A DNA stretch of 64,000 nucleotides from Bradyrhizobium algeriense (GCF_003062295.1 NZ_PYCN01000003.1:372001-436000), one strand, 5' to 3'; positions 25,001-34,766 are shown, counted from the first letter of the stretch. Translations and numbers: made by a program. The notes: a model not told the origin generated them from the letters alone.

Positions 25001-26083
25001 AGCGGGAGATTATCAAGCGCGCGGAGGTAGCACATTTAAAAACCCTGCTGCTGCGCGGGTTCCTCCAGGCGTAAAGGGTGAGAGCTGCGTGGGTTGGGTT
25101 CCGCCGGATGTCGTTGCGGTCAACCTCGTCATTCCGACCATACGCCAGTCACTTCCAGTCTACCCCTGAAAGAAGACACTTTCAGTGCGGGCGGGCATGT
25201 CTCAAATGCGCCAGACTCGGAAGTCTCTAACAGCGCAAACGTAGTCCGTTTTTCCTCCAGCAACCGACGTAGACCCGGGCTTAGCTAGTTCGTCAGATTC
25301 ATGTTGGCTTCCGGGGATGGAATAGCTCTCCGACGGACTGCTTCGGCTCCTTGATCCGAGAGCGGTCCCTGCGATCGTTCTTTTGTGCTTCGAGCTTCTG
25401 CAGGAAGCGGAAACGCGGCGATCGGGTCGCATGCCCTGATCGGCCGTGCTTGGTCATGCCGAAGCCCTATTGGCCGCTGTGCGCCATTTGATCACCAACG
25501 AAAGCTGTGCGGCTCATTTCTTGCCATTCACGCGCTTCGCCGAAACCATGATCGGAGAGAAAGAATAGCCCTGATCATCAAAAGGCGCGATGGGACGGTC
25601 GGTTTGCGGGAGCGAAATGCTGCAGTGCGGCGCGCTCGAGTCGGCCAATGAGCGACAAACAGACATCCTCGGCGACCGTTTGGCTAGGCTGAGTTCAGGC
25701 GGAAGGAAGTGTTTTCATTCCAGATCCAACATGACGAGTGCCCTGCCCGCGCCTGAGCAGGCTGACAAGCTTTTACGATCTCCTTGGCGGTTGGAAAACT
25801 GGATAGTTTTCTAGTCATTCGTTGTCGACCACGAGATCCTGCGTATGAACGGCCGCTTTGCGCCACTAGCGGCCGTTCCCGGAAGTTGTGTGTTGATCAA
25901 CTGCCCGGTAATGCGAACGCGGTTGCCTGCCTTGCTACCCTCCAGCACGAGCGAACGTCAAGCTCGCGGGCCAACCCATTTGACGTCGACAGCCTTGCCT
26001 TTTTAGGTAAACCTTGAAGTGCGAGCGATGACGAACAGATTTTGAACGCGACAGTCCCGCACCCATTTCTGAAGTGCCTTAGC
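25001..26083. other. Gene-poor decayed region
   Basis: I find no supportable gene in this kilobase. It contains CTGAAAGAAGACACTTTCAG (a small hairpin at about 25,167), the shared module GGCATGTCTCAAATGCGCCA at about 25,195, an open stretch reading ALLAAVRHLITNESCAAHFL, FTRFAETMIGEKE and stop (about 25,470-25,569, unknown remnant), and the self-complementary repeat GAACGGCCGCTTTGCGCC with AGCGGCCGTTC at 25,848-25,880. Confidence 0.4.
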
Positions 26084-26449
26084 TCATAGTCCACCACGCG
26101 GCACGAAGAAGCAGAGCTCGTCCCCCGTGCTCTTGTTTATGAACAGCACGGGCAAACGATCTGGGGTGTCTTCAGCCTTGATGATGTCGGGTGGGATGAC
26201 TTTCCATTGGCCGTCTTTGAGGTATTGCCACTGGTCCGAATGGTCGTCTGCGACGCGGAAGCGTGTTTTGAATACATCGCCGTTATTGCAACACGATTTC
26301 CACGGAACACCGAGCCGGTGTTGAGCGGCGGGGTTCATTTCCTGTCTGTTGAACCATTCGTGGTGCGCCATTGAGGGATCGTGAGCGTCAGCACGAGACA
26401 TCAGAAGAAGAATACCGAACATCGTTAGTACGCGATCGAACGCTTTCAT
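26084..26449 (-). CDS. Secreted conserved hypothetical protein (121 aa)
   Basis: A signal peptide (MKAFDRVLTMFGILLLMSRADA) is followed by HEWFNRQEMNPAAQHRLGVP, WKSCCNNGDVFKTRFRVADD and LPVLFINKSTGDELCFFVP. The CCNNGDV cysteine pair and the CFFVPRGGL end are typical of a periplasmic family frequent in Bradyrhizobium. GGAGGCTGCC precedes the chosen ATG, which is four codons inside the longest frame. Role unknown. Confidence 0.7.
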   Translation of the reverse strand: MKAFDRVLTMFGILLLMSRADAHDPSMAHHEWFNRQEMNPAAQHRLGVPWKSCCNNGDVFKTRFRVADDHSDQWQYLKDGQWKVIPPDIIKAEDTPDRLPVLFINKSTGDELCFFVPRGGL

Positions 26450-26569
26450 GGCAGCCTCCATTGTGGACTGTCATTAATTTTAGCATCCGCGAACCACACG
26501 AACTCTCGGGCAACTAAGGAAACCCGATTCTATAGAAAGTGGCAGCCCCTTTTTAGCGGCTGCTAGCGC

Positions 26570-26746
26570 TTAGTAAGGCAAAAGCTCGGAAGCTTTTGTC
26601 CCGGCCAGGCTGTGGAAGTTCTTGCAATGACCTATGACAGTACCGGCGGCATGACGCTCGGTCGAAGGTGAGTACGACCACAGCATTGTGGTTGCAGTAG
26701 TGAGAAGGGCAATGGCCGCGATTGCAGATTTGATCAGATGCTTCAT
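26570..26746 (-). CDS. Small secreted protein (58 aa)
   Basis: The start MKHLIKSAIAAIALLTTATT has CGGAGGGTTTCCC ahead and forms a signal peptide. The short mature part (SPSTERHAAGTVIGHCKNFH, ASELLPY) contains one cysteine. No family is recognised. The same strand carries the secreted gene at 26084, 120 bases downstream. Confidence 0.5.
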   Translation of the reverse strand: MKHLIKSAIAAIALLTTATTMLWSYSPSTERHAAGTVIGHCKNFHSLAGTKASELLPY

Positions 26747-26941
26747 GGGAAACCCTCCGGTCCCTTCCACGAAGTTTCGTTCGACAGCTTGATGCAAGGT
26801 TCAAGGAAACATGGGCGCTGGTGAACTATGCACGTTGCCTCGCATTGCGGCTTCCCATTGAGATAAAAGAGGAAATCGTTTCGATGGAACCTGTTATTAA
26901 AAAGAACTCGATCACGTTTAGATGAGTGGACCCTCAGCGGG

Positions 26942-27697
26942 CTAGAGCGCCCATCCGAACGTGCGTTGCAGAGTCTCACCGGCGTTCGAATCGAACCAGC
27001 GCCCGTGGCTGAGAATGATGCGTTCTTGCTGCCACGACAGCATTTTTTGGACCGCCGCTCGCGTCTTTCGTTTATGCAAAAGAAGCGGCAACCGCATCCC
27101 GAAGAATATTTGGCCGCGCGGATAGTACATTCCGGTCAACTTGGCGGCGAACCGCCATGGCTGCCTGATCATATCAAGCTCAAGGTTTATGATGGTGTCA
27201 GCCAATATGAGGGTTTTCGACTCCTTGTGGAAGAAAACAATCTCCCCGGAAATTCCTCCGGGAACGGCGGTCTGATCAATTTCGGCGCGCCATTCCTCCG
27301 GCGGTTCGATGCCGATCTCTCTATCGAAATGCACATCGATGCCGCGCGAGCGGGCGCGCTTGCGTGCGCGCGGAGAGGCCCAGGCAACCGCCCCCGGAAA
27401 CGCACGCGACCACTCGCCAATGTGCGCGTAATGGAACTGGTTCGGCGATACGAGATGGCGGACTGTGCCCATCGCCTGCAGGTGGTCAGCGAGCGCAGGC
27501 TCGAATGCGACGGGGGAATGGATGAACAGGTCGCCGTTGCCGAGCCGCACCGCGGTCATCCGAGTAGTAAACGGCAACGGAAGCCTTACTCCGGCCGTCG
27601 TCAAATACTCGAAAGGACCGTCCACGATACCGATGTTCCGGGCGACCGGCTTGTGTTGATTTAGGGGTTCGTAGACCTCTGACGCGGCACCAACCAT
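26942..27697 (-). CDS. DUF4336 (metallo-beta-lactamase-like) protein
   Basis: The 251-residue protein reads NGDLFIHSPVAFEPALADHL, then VRHLVSPNQFHYAHIGEWSR and FPGAVAWASPRARKRARSRG. DUF4336 proteins resemble the metallo-beta-lactamase fold without the full HxHxDH motif; here SPNQFHYAHIGEW takes that place. Later parts (SKTLILADTIINLELDM, RIILSHGRWFD) keep the fold. Function unknown. It diverges from the methyltransferase pseudogene. Confidence 0.75.
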   Translation of the reverse strand: MVGAASEVYEPLNQHKPVARNIGIVDGPFEYLTTAGVRLPLPFTTRMTAVRLGNGDLFIHSPVAFEPALADHLQAMGTVRHLVSPNQFHYAHIGEWSRAFPGAVAWASPRARKRARSRGIDVHFDREIGIEPPEEWRAEIDQTAVPGGISGEIVFFHKESKTLILADTIINLELDMIRQPWRFAAKLTGMYYPRGQIFFGMRLPLLLHKRKTRAAVQKMLSWQQERIILSHGRWFDSNAGETLQRTFGWAL

Positions 27698-27831
27698 GGT
27701 TCTAATCGCCTATTCGATATAGCGGATTTGGGCAGGGCAAGGCCGAGCGGCCTCCACATCCGGGTTTGATCCAAGGCCGACCTGACGCTCCCGGTGCGGA
27801 GCGCTATAATAGCAAGGAATGGCTCGTGTCC

Positions 27832-28336
27832 ATGCGAAGAACCGCCGCCGTCATCGGCACCGCCATCTTCTTCGTGTTCGTGCCCTGCGTGGTGGCCGGG
27901 GTAGTGCCGTGGTGGATTTCAAACTGGAAGTTTAGGTTGTCGTTTCCCGGCGCCGAGCTCACCCGCTTCGTCGGCTCCGCGCTAATTCTTGTCGGCGTAT
28001 CCGGGCTCGTGGATTCATTCGGGCGTTTCGCGCTGCAGGGGCTCGGCACGCCAGCGCCGATCGTCCCGACCCAACACCTCGTCGTCACCGGCCTCTATCG
28101 CTATGTGCGCAATCCACTCTACGTGGCGGTCGCGCCGTCATTTTCGGCCAGGCGGTCCTGTTTGGCGATTGGCGGCTGTTCGCCTACGGCGCGGCCTTCT
28201 GCCTCGTCTGCCACCTGTTTATCGTGGGCTACGAGGAGCCGACGCTAAAAAATCATTCGGGGCGGAATACGAAGCTTTCCGCATCAATGTGCCGCGTTGG
28301 ATCCCGCGCCTGACCGCGTGGCGAGACGGTCGGTAG
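27832..28336 (+). pseudogene. Isoprenylcysteine/PEMT-like membrane methyltransferase gene with two single-base deletions
   Basis: The first part encodes membrane helices and VTGLYRYVRNPLYVAV, the family hallmark (RxxRNPxY). A base is then missing (GTCGCGCCGTC), after which the next frame reads VIFGQAVLFGDWRLFAYGAA and VCHLFIVGYEEPTL. A second base is missing in an A run (CTAAAAAATC) before KSFGAEYEAFRINVPRWIPR. The intact protein would have about 170 residues and methylate a membrane substrate. Large intact ORFs on either side argue against general sequencing error, though homopolymer errors remain possible. Confidence 0.7.
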
Positions 28337-28577
28337 CGGCTGTAGCGTATAACCTTGGCGCTGATTATTTATGGGCTTCTCCTGAAGGCTCTTCAGCAAA
28401 GTTTGTCCGAAAGTGGCCCCCACCGACGAAATCCCGTCGCTCGTCCACATGCCGGCTGTTAAGGGTCGACCGGAAATAGCTGACGTATGGCCAAAACGAC
28501 GCGACTGGCGAGCAGGCTTTGGAAGCTTGCCCCGGCAGGCCGTCGTCAGCATATATTTGGGCACAAGGAGGTGCGAT

Positions 28578-29132
28578 ATGGCGACAACAGCTACTCAAGT
28601 CGTTCTTGATACGCCGGCGGCGGAGTTCCGGCTTCCGGCCGCCGACGGCAAGACTTACACACTGGACGACGTTGCGGGTGAAAAAGGCACCGTCGTCGTC
28701 TTCATCTGCAATCATTGTCCCTATGTTAAAGCAGTGGTCGACCGCATGGTTTCGGACGCCCGCGTGCTGATGTCGGAGAGCGTAGGCTTTGCGGCGATTT
28801 GCTCGAACGATGCGGCGAACTATCCCGAAGACTCATTTGAGAATATGAAGCGTTTCGCGAAGGCTCATGATTTCCCGTTTCCATATCTCCACGACGAGAC
28901 CCAGACAGTCGCTCGGGCGTATGGGGCGGTCTGTACGCCGGACTTCTTCGGTTACGATGCCGACCGCAAGCTCAAGTATCGCGGCCGCCTCGACGAAGGC
29001 CGCACAACTCCGCCTCGCGCGGGGGCGCCCCGAGAGCTTGTCGAGGCCATGCGCGCGATTGCGACCACCGGTCTGGCGCCGGCTGACCAAAAGGCGTCTA
29101 TTGGCTGCTCGGTCAAATGGAAGGATGAATAA
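28578..29132 (+). CDS. Thioredoxin-like AhpC/TSA family protein
   Basis: The 184-residue protein follows AAGGAGGTGCGAT. It reads FRLPAADGKTYTLDDVAGEK, then VVVFICNHCPYVKAVVDRMV with the CxxC-type CNHC centre, and AYGAVCTPDFFGYDADRKLK. This matches the cytoplasmic thioredoxin-family proteins with a CNHCPYV centre, thought to act as peroxiredoxin or disulfide reductase. No signal peptide is seen. It stands alone. Confidence 0.8.
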   Translation: MATTATQVVLDTPAAEFRLPAADGKTYTLDDVAGEKGTVVVFICNHCPYVKAVVDRMVSDARVLMSESVGFAAICSNDAANYPEDSFENMKRFAKAHDFPFPYLHDETQTVARAYGAVCTPDFFGYDADRKLKYRGRLDEGRTTPPRAGAPRELVEAMRAIATTGLAPADQKASIGCSVKWKDE

Positions 29133-29698
29133 AGCCGAGCCCTGTCAACATGTTTCGTATCTAGGACCGCCGCGTGCGGCAGCATTTGCTGCACATGTGC
29201 GATTTGACTAGCGACATCACGAGGGCCCAGCGGCGGCTACCGAAGTCGCACTCGCCCCTTCTGCTTCAGGTCTGCTTCCGGGGCAACACGGACATCAACC
29301 GGTGAGATAACCGGCTAAGTCGGTCGAAAATGACCCAACTGAGACATTGTCGCGGGGCTTCTGTCCCGCGTTTTGCGTTTAGAACCACCGCGGCTCTTCG
29401 CTCGCCCCGGCTGCCTCGTGACACCCACCGAACGCAAGCCGGTCAGCAATACAGTTCTTACAGAGGCAGGATCGAATCCACCCACGCGATTGCCCATGTA
29501 CTTCAGCCCACGCTATGGGTTGAAAACCAGAAGCGGGAGCCGGTGTCAATCACTGGCGATGCTCAACGGATGGTGCCGCATGCACGGGGACGTTCGCCCT
29601 GCGCTCCGAAGGGGAATAAGGTCTTCGGCTCGACACGGTCGACGATGCGGCGCTGCATGTCCGGTGTTGGTCCTTTCTGCGACGTGCTGATCCCGCTG
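29133..29698. other. Intergenic repeat-rich region left of the IS
   Basis: Only modules of dispersed repeats are visible, such as AAGTCGGTCGAAAATGACCC, then AACTGAGACATT at about 29,317-29,347 (compare 20,569). No gene is supported. Confidence 0.4.
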
Positions 29699-31250
29699 AA
29701 CGGCCGCTTTGCGCCGATTGTGTTGAAGAAGTCGGCGCCTTAGCTGTTCTGGGTGGCGCGAGGAGCCAGGCGCGCGGGAGCTTGTTTGCTATCAGGCCGG
29801 CATCGGGGCGGGCAGCGGGACCAGCTTTGCCAGCTTTCGGAGGTTCTGCACGGTGGCAGCGAGGAGGAATTCGTCTTGAGCACCAAACGGACCTCTTAGC
29901 CTGAGTCGGTCGAGGCGCAGGATGCGCTTAAGATGTGCGAACAGCATCTCGATCTTTTTCCGTTCACGCCGCGACGTCACGTAGGCCTCAGTCTTGGCGA
30001 TATCGCGCGCAAGTCTCGGGCCTGTTCGTGGATTGAACGCGGGACCTTGCGGGCGGGCATCTTCGGACAGCAACGCGACTTAAGCTCGCAGGTGTCGCAA
30101 TCATATTTGCTGGCGCGATAGAGCAGTGTTGCTCCATCATTCACCAGAGTTCCGGTAGAGGTCAGCGCCTTGCCGGCTGGACAGACGTAGACATCGGCTT
30201 CCTGATTGTAGCTAAAGTCCCCGCGCGAGAACGTCCCATCGTCGCGGGCGGACTTGTCGAACACCGGAATGTGCGGCTCGATCGCGCGCTCGTTGACCAG
30301 CCACCCCAGCATCTCGGCTGACCCGTAGGCACTGTCGGCGGCCAGGCGCTCGGGACAGAGCCCGAGGCGATCTTCAGTGCGCTCAATCATGGTGCGTGCC
30401 GCACCGACCTCGGCCTGCCGGATAGCTCGCGTCGCCTCGACATCGACGATGATCGCCGCCTTCAGGTCGATCAGGTAGTTGTCGGCGTAGGCAAAGAACG
30501 CATCCCCTTTGTGAGCGCCGGTCCATTGGGCGGCCGGATCCGACCTGGAGATGAACTTCGGTACCGTCTCGCTGGCTGCGCCCCAGGCAGCCTCATCCAG
30601 GTATCGAGATATTCCCGGACGGATCGGCGCGTCCTGGCGACGGCCTCCCAGTCGACGTCATCAGACCCGGCAGCAGAGCGCTGCTTGTTGGCATCGGCAG
30701 CAATCAGGCTGGCATCGACCGCAAAGGCAGCCCCATCAACCAACCCTTCGGCGATGCAGCGCCGGACCACGGTCTCGAACAGCTTGCGCAGCAGATCGCA
30801 ATCGCGGAAGCGGCCATGCCTATTCTTGGAGAAGGTCGAGTGGTCCGGCACCTCGCCATCAAGGCCGAGCCGGCAGAACCAGCGGTAGGCGAGGTTCAGG
30901 TGCACCTCCTCGCACAACCGCCGTTCGGAGCGAATGCCATAGCAGTAGCCAACCAGCAGCATCCGGACGAGCAGTTCGGGATCAATCGAAGGTCGGCCGG
31001 TCGAGCTATAAAATGGCGCCAGATGGCTCCGAACCTCTGACAAATCGACAAAGCGATCGATCGACCTCAGCAAGTGGCCGGCCGGAACATGTCGCTCAAG
31101 TGAGACTCGTAAAACAGTGCCGCCTGGTCGACCTGCCGAGGACCCATCATCGATTCAAATCTCCACCCACTAAGGGGAAATGAATCAGCGATCTCCCTCG
31201 GCTTCAACAGCCGAGTTTTTCAACAAAATCCGCCAGGAGCGGCCGTTCCA
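29699..31250. mobile_element. IS1182-family insertion element (inactive)
   Basis: The decayed transposase is bounded by inverted ends: AACGGCCGCTTTGCGCCGAT then TGTGTTGAAGAAGTCGG on the left, and on the right the complement reads AACGGCCGCTCCTGGCGGAT then TTTGTTGAAAAACTCGG. The true IS tips may lie anywhere inside these repeats, since the same sequences occur alone elsewhere in the window. No target duplication was identified. Confidence 0.6.
29792..31150 (-). pseudogene. IS1182-family transposase with three frameshifts
   Basis: The reading starts MMGPRQVDQAALFYE at 31150, loses a base (GAGTCTCACTTG), continues LLRSIDRFVDLSEVRSHLAP and SERRLCEEVHLNLAYRWFCR to VREYLDT, loses another base, reads KFISRSDPAAQWTGAHKGDA and MIERTEDRLGLCPERLAADS, then loses a third before LARDIAKTEAYVTSRRERKK and FAHLKRILRLDRLRLRGP. 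Each change is a one-base deletion relative to the intact family. The DDE residues are spread over different frames, so no active transposase can be made. Confidence 0.85.
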
Positions 31251-31377
31251 TAACCGCTCATTCTGCGATTTGCCCCCTCGCCGGCTTCGCCAACGATGGC
31301 TTGCCGAGTGCATGACATCTTCCGCCCACCCGATGAGACCGCAGCGCGCTCGGTAAGGCCTGCTCAGCTTGGTTGTT

Positions 31378-31491
31378 GCTAGATTTTCTTTGATCTCTCG
31401 GTGCACACGTCGTGCACACGCGGCCTTCTAACCGCTTGAAAGGATTAGATTCTCGCTCCAATCCATCATGGGGAAGTTTGAGCTAGGTCCA
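31378..31491 (+). repeat. GTGCACAC dispersed repeat, copy 1
   Basis: The copy carries TTTGATCTCTCGGTGCACAC, GTCGTGCACACG, CTTCTAACCGCTTGAAA, CTCGCTCCAATCCATCATGG and AAGTTTGAGCTAGGTCCA. Copies 2 and 3 are at 46634-46741 and 63741-63834, all on this strand. GTGCACAC is itself repeated with a three-base gap. The surrounding 31,150-31,658 has no gene. Confidence 0.75.
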
Positions 31492-31658
31492 TCCAGCCAG
31501 AGACGGCCAAATCCAGCATGGGGCAAGAACGAGTGGGGTTTGGCTGCGAATGGCCGACTTCCGGTCTGGCCCCGTCAACGGACATCGCCAAAGCCGTCCG
31601 GCATTTCTCAAAAAGTGCGACAAGCAGACGAAGCTAGGCAATGAAGCCGAGAAGGTTC

Positions 31659-32666
31659 TCAGCCAAGGAGCGATCGGTACAAGTCCAGATATCGATCAGC
31701 CATCCGGTCGACCGTAAAACGCTCAGACACCGCTGCTCGGCATACGGCGCGATCAATTTCGCCGACACGGCTGATCGCATTTACGGCTTCATCGACGTTG
31801 TTGACTAAGAAGCCAGTCACGCCATCGTCGATCAGCTCGGGCATCGATCCGCGGTTGCAGGCGATCACCGGCGTGCCGCAGGCGAGCGCCTCCACGACCG
31901 ATAGTCCGAACGGTTCGTCGAAATTGATAAGATGGAGCAGCGCGCGGGCGGAGCCCAGGGCGTTCGTGCGGGCCGCTCCGCCCACCGGGCCACGATAGAC
32001 CAGAGAACGCCCGTTTAGCGCGGGCACGACCTGCTCGTTATGATAGTCCTGATCCTGGACGATACCGGCCATGATCAGCCGCCGCCCCGCTCGACCTGCC
32101 GCCGCAATCGCCTCGGCCGCCCCCTTGTCCGGGTGGATACGGCCGAAGAAGAGTAGGTCTTCGCTGCCGTGCGGGTCGAAGGGAAAGTCCTCCAGCCGAA
32201 TACCGTGGTGGATTGTTGCTGCATAGCGCAGGTCCGGATGGCGATCGGCATCGCTGATCGCGACATAATGGACGCGATCCTCGTATGCCTTGAAGGCGGG
32301 CAGGATGCGCTCCGAGGAGAAGCCGTGGATCGTCGTCACCACCGGTGTCTCCACCAACCGCGAGAATGCGAGCGGCACGAAATCGGCATGGTTGTGAATG
32401 AGGTCGAACTCACCGGCGCGCTCGAATACATGGGCGACGTGGAGCATCTCCCATACCTTGGCGTCGATGGTGGGGTCCTCGGAATAGGCCGCCGGGCAGA
32501 CACCGGCCAATTTGCCGGCCGTCCGGCTATCCTTCGTTGCGAACAAGGTGACGTCGATGCCGCGCGCCACCAGCGCCTCGGTCAACAGGCTCGTCACCAA
32601 CTCCCATGGACCATAATGGCGCGGCGGCGTGCGCCAGGAGATCGGAGCTAGCATGGCAATACGCAC
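31659..32666 (-). CDS. Glycosyltransferase family 4 protein
   Basis: The 335-residue GT-B enzyme begins MRIAMLAPISWRTPPRHYGP. It contains DLIHNHADFVPLAF and the C-terminal nucleotide-sugar site PFGLSVVEALACGTPVIACN (ExxxxxxxE-like), then GSMPELIDDGVTGFLV. It would transfer a sugar from an activated donor in the cytoplasm. It lies 24 bases downstream of the glucosidase gene, so the two are co-transcribed. This pairing suggests alpha-glucan or glucoside metabolism, though its acceptor is unknown. Confidence 0.85.
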   Translation of the reverse strand: MRIAMLAPISWRTPPRHYGPWELVTSLLTEALVARGIDVTLFATKDSRTAGKLAGVCPAAYSEDPTIDAKVWEMLHVAHVFERAGEFDLIHNHADFVPLAFSRLVETPVVTTIHGFSSERILPAFKAYEDRVHYVAISDADRHPDLRYAATIHHGIRLEDFPFDPHGSEDLLFFGRIHPDKGAAEAIAAAGRAGRRLIMAGIVQDQDYHNEQVVPALNGRSLVYRGPVGGAARTNALGSARALLHLINFDEPFGLSVVEALACGTPVIACNRGSMPELIDDGVTGFLVNNVDEAVNAISRVGEIDRAVCRAAVSERFTVDRMADRYLDLYRSLLG

Positions 32667-32690
32667 GCGATTGTCCTTCGTTGCTTTTCG

Positions 32691-34352
32691 TTAATCGGCC
32701 GTCAGAATCAGGCCCTCGTCCGCCCGTAACAGCACGGCACCGTCTCCGGCCGGCGTCGCGTCGGCAACAGTGGATAAGAGCGCCCGGCAATCGCTCGCCC
32801 AGTCCGGTAATTCCAGGCGCTGCGAATGTCCCCCGAGATTGAGTGCTACGATCAATCGCTCGGCGCCGTGCCGGCGCTCATACGCGACTACATCGCCCTC
32901 CGTGTCCAGCAGCGCGAAGTCGCCGATCGCCAATGCCGGATGCGCGCGCCTGGCCGCCAGCAGTCGGCGATAAAGCGCCAGGATTGACTGGGACTCCTGC
33001 GCCATCCGCGCAACGTTGCGAATAGGCGCGTCGGCATTGAGCGGCAGCCACGGCTTGGCCGTGGTGAAGCCGGCATTCTCGCTCCCGTCCCACGGCATCG
33101 GCGTGCGGACCGGATCGCGGCCCAAGGCGAGGGCGGGCTCGCGCAGCCCGCGCGGATCCTGAACCTGGGCGGACGGGATCGCGACATCGCTCAAGCCCAA
33201 CTCGTCTCCGTAGTAGAGGGTGGGCGTGCCGCGGAGCGTCAGCAGCAGCATCGCTGCGACGCGGGCCTGGGCCTGCCCACGCTTGGCTGCGACGCGTGGC
33301 CGGTCATGGTTGCCGAGCACCCAATTCGGCCAAGCGCCCGGCGGAAGCGCCGCCTCATAGTTGGCGATCAGCGTCGCGAGGGAGCGCGCCTCCCACGCCG
33401 CATCGATGAGCTGGAAGTTGAACGGCAGGTGCACCTCTGCCCGTTCCCGGCCGTAATAGCGCAGCAGCCGATCGACCGGCAGGTAGATCTCGCCGATCAG
33501 TACGCGTTCGCCCCGTCCACTGTCGCCATAACTATCAGCGATGGCGCGCATGTCGGCGGCGATCTCGTGCACCTCGGGCTGGTCGGTCGAATGGAGCTGG
33601 AGCACGCGGTGCATGTCGCCCATCGCCGGCTGATGGGCAAGGTTGGGCGGATTGTCCGGGAAGTCTGCCGCCTTGACCAGGTGCCACAGCACGTCGATGC
33701 GGAGGCCATCCGCGCCTCGGTCGAACCAGAAGCGCATCACGCCATACATCGCCGCTTTCACAGCCGGATTACGCCAATTGAGGTCCGCCTGCTCCTTCAG
33801 GAAGGCGTGGTAGTAATATTGGCTGGAGGCCTGGTCCCACTCCCATGCCGAGCCGCCGAAATCGCTGATCCAGTTGTTGGGCGGCCCACCATCCGGCGTG
33901 GGATCGCGCCAGATGTACCAGTCCCGTTTCGGATTGTCGCGCGAGGCGCGGCTCTCGACGAACCAGGGATGCCGGTCGGATGTGTGGTTGGGCACGAAGT
34001 CGAGCAGAATCTTGAGCCCGCGCGCATGGGCCTGTGAAAGCAGACTGTCAAAATCGGCAAGCACGCCGAAGCGCGAATCGACGTCGCAATAATCGGTGAC
34101 GTCATAGCCGAAATCAGCCATCGGCGAGGGGTAGATGGGTGAGATCCAGATAGCGTCGACGCCAAGGCTGGCTAGATAGTCCAGCCGCCGCTCGATCCCC
34201 TTGAGATCGCCGATGCCGTCGGCGTTCGTATCTTGAAAGGAGCGCGGATAGATCTGGTAGATCACACCCGTCTGCCACCAGAGAACTCCGAAAGAGGCCG
34301 CCAACTGGGGCGGCCTTACCGCGGCGCTTGCAGGCCGGGAGACGAAAGCCAC
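32691..34352 (-). CDS. GH13 alpha-glucosidase
   Basis: The roughly 550-residue enzyme has the GH13 regions in order: DAIWISPIYPSPMADFGYDV, LLDFVPNHTSDRHPWF (region I), GLRIDVLWHL with the catalytic aspartate nucleophile (II), VLIGEIYLPV with the acid/base glutamate (III), and VLGNHDRPRVA (IV). QIYPRSFQDTNADGIGDLKG is typical of oligo-1,6- or alpha-glucosidases. The longest frame starts at 34352 and overlaps the upstream small gene by 37 bases; similarity begins only at about WWQTGVIYQIYPRSF, so the true start may be a GTG or TTG near 34,290. The G+C-rich GT/GH pair looks like an inserted cassette. Confidence 0.85.
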   Translation of the reverse strand: MAFVSRPASAAVRPPQLAASFGVLWWQTGVIYQIYPRSFQDTNADGIGDLKGIERRLDYLASLGVDAIWISPIYPSPMADFGYDVTDYCDVDSRFGVLADFDSLLSQAHARGLKILLDFVPNHTSDRHPWFVESRASRDNPKRDWYIWRDPTPDGGPPNNWISDFGGSAWEWDQASSQYYYHAFLKEQADLNWRNPAVKAAMYGVMRFWFDRGADGLRIDVLWHLVKAADFPDNPPNLAHQPAMGDMHRVLQLHSTDQPEVHEIAADMRAIADSYGDSGRGERVLIGEIYLPVDRLLRYYGRERAEVHLPFNFQLIDAAWEARSLATLIANYEAALPPGAWPNWVLGNHDRPRVAAKRGQAQARVAAMLLLTLRGTPTLYYGDELGLSDVAIPSAQVQDPRGLREPALALGRDPVRTPMPWDGSENAGFTTAKPWLPLNADAPIRNVARMAQESQSILALYRRLLAARRAHPALAIGDFALLDTEGDVVAYERRHGAERLIVALNLGGHSQRLELPDWASDCRALLSTVADATPAGDGAVLLRADEGLILTAD

Positions 34353-34507
34353 TCATTCACATGGGAAGCGGTTACAGCTTGGCGAGCTTTTCTGGTCGTG
34401 GCGTCGCGCAACGGACCCGGCGGGAGTTCGTTCGCCTCGTCCTTGAGGCGCATGGCCTCCAGCATCAGACGGTCATGTAACGGCGCTTTCGGTTGGATGC
34501 AGGGCAT
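34316..34507 (-). CDS. Small conserved protein (63 aa) behind the structured leader
   Basis: The product reads MPCIQPKAPLHDRLMLEAMR, then LKDEANELPPGPLRDATTRK and ARQAVTASHVNEWLSSPG. It is a helical Bradyrhizobium family of unknown role. CGGAGAGCCACC precedes the ATG. Its 5-prime leader (34508-34578) is shared with two unrelated membrane peptide genes, so it is probably controlled by the same signal. Its end overlaps the longest possible start of the GH13 gene. Confidence 0.65.
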   Translation of the reverse strand: MPCIQPKAPLHDRLMLEAMRLKDEANELPPGPLRDATTRKARQAVTASHVNEWLSSPGLQAPR

Positions 34508-34578
34508 GGTGGCTCTCCGAAACAGGCGGGAGCACAACACTCTCAGTCACCGATGGAAGCCGAAGGCGGGGCGGTGAT
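34508..34578 (-). promoter_or_regulatory. Structured 5-prime leader, copy C
   Basis: On the minus strand ATCACCG pairs with CGGTGAC around a 19-base loop. It is followed by TGAGAGTGTTGTGCTCCCGC, a second short hairpin (GAGAGT/GTGCTC with G-U pairs). The block CGGTGACTGAGAGTGTTG is almost identical to copies A (36390) and B (43819), while the loop of the first hairpin differs. The third hairpin of A and B is absent here. Confidence 0.6.
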
Positions 34579-34766
34579 CGGACGAGTAGATTCCCTTTAT
34601 GTCCGGTTGCCAACTTAAGAGATTTTAACGCTCCGAACCCTTATCCAAGACGGATCAGGACACTGCCCGCAGCCTAGGACAATTTCGGGTCAAACACGGA
34701 CAGTACCTAGCGACCGGTGCCGGCCGAAATCGGCCATTCGCTGGATCAAACTAGGCTACTAATGCA

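Noticed and set aside
25684..25818. Short minus-strand ORF reading MTRKLSSFPTAKEIVKAC
   Set aside because: No ribosome site or family; it lies in a decayed stretch.
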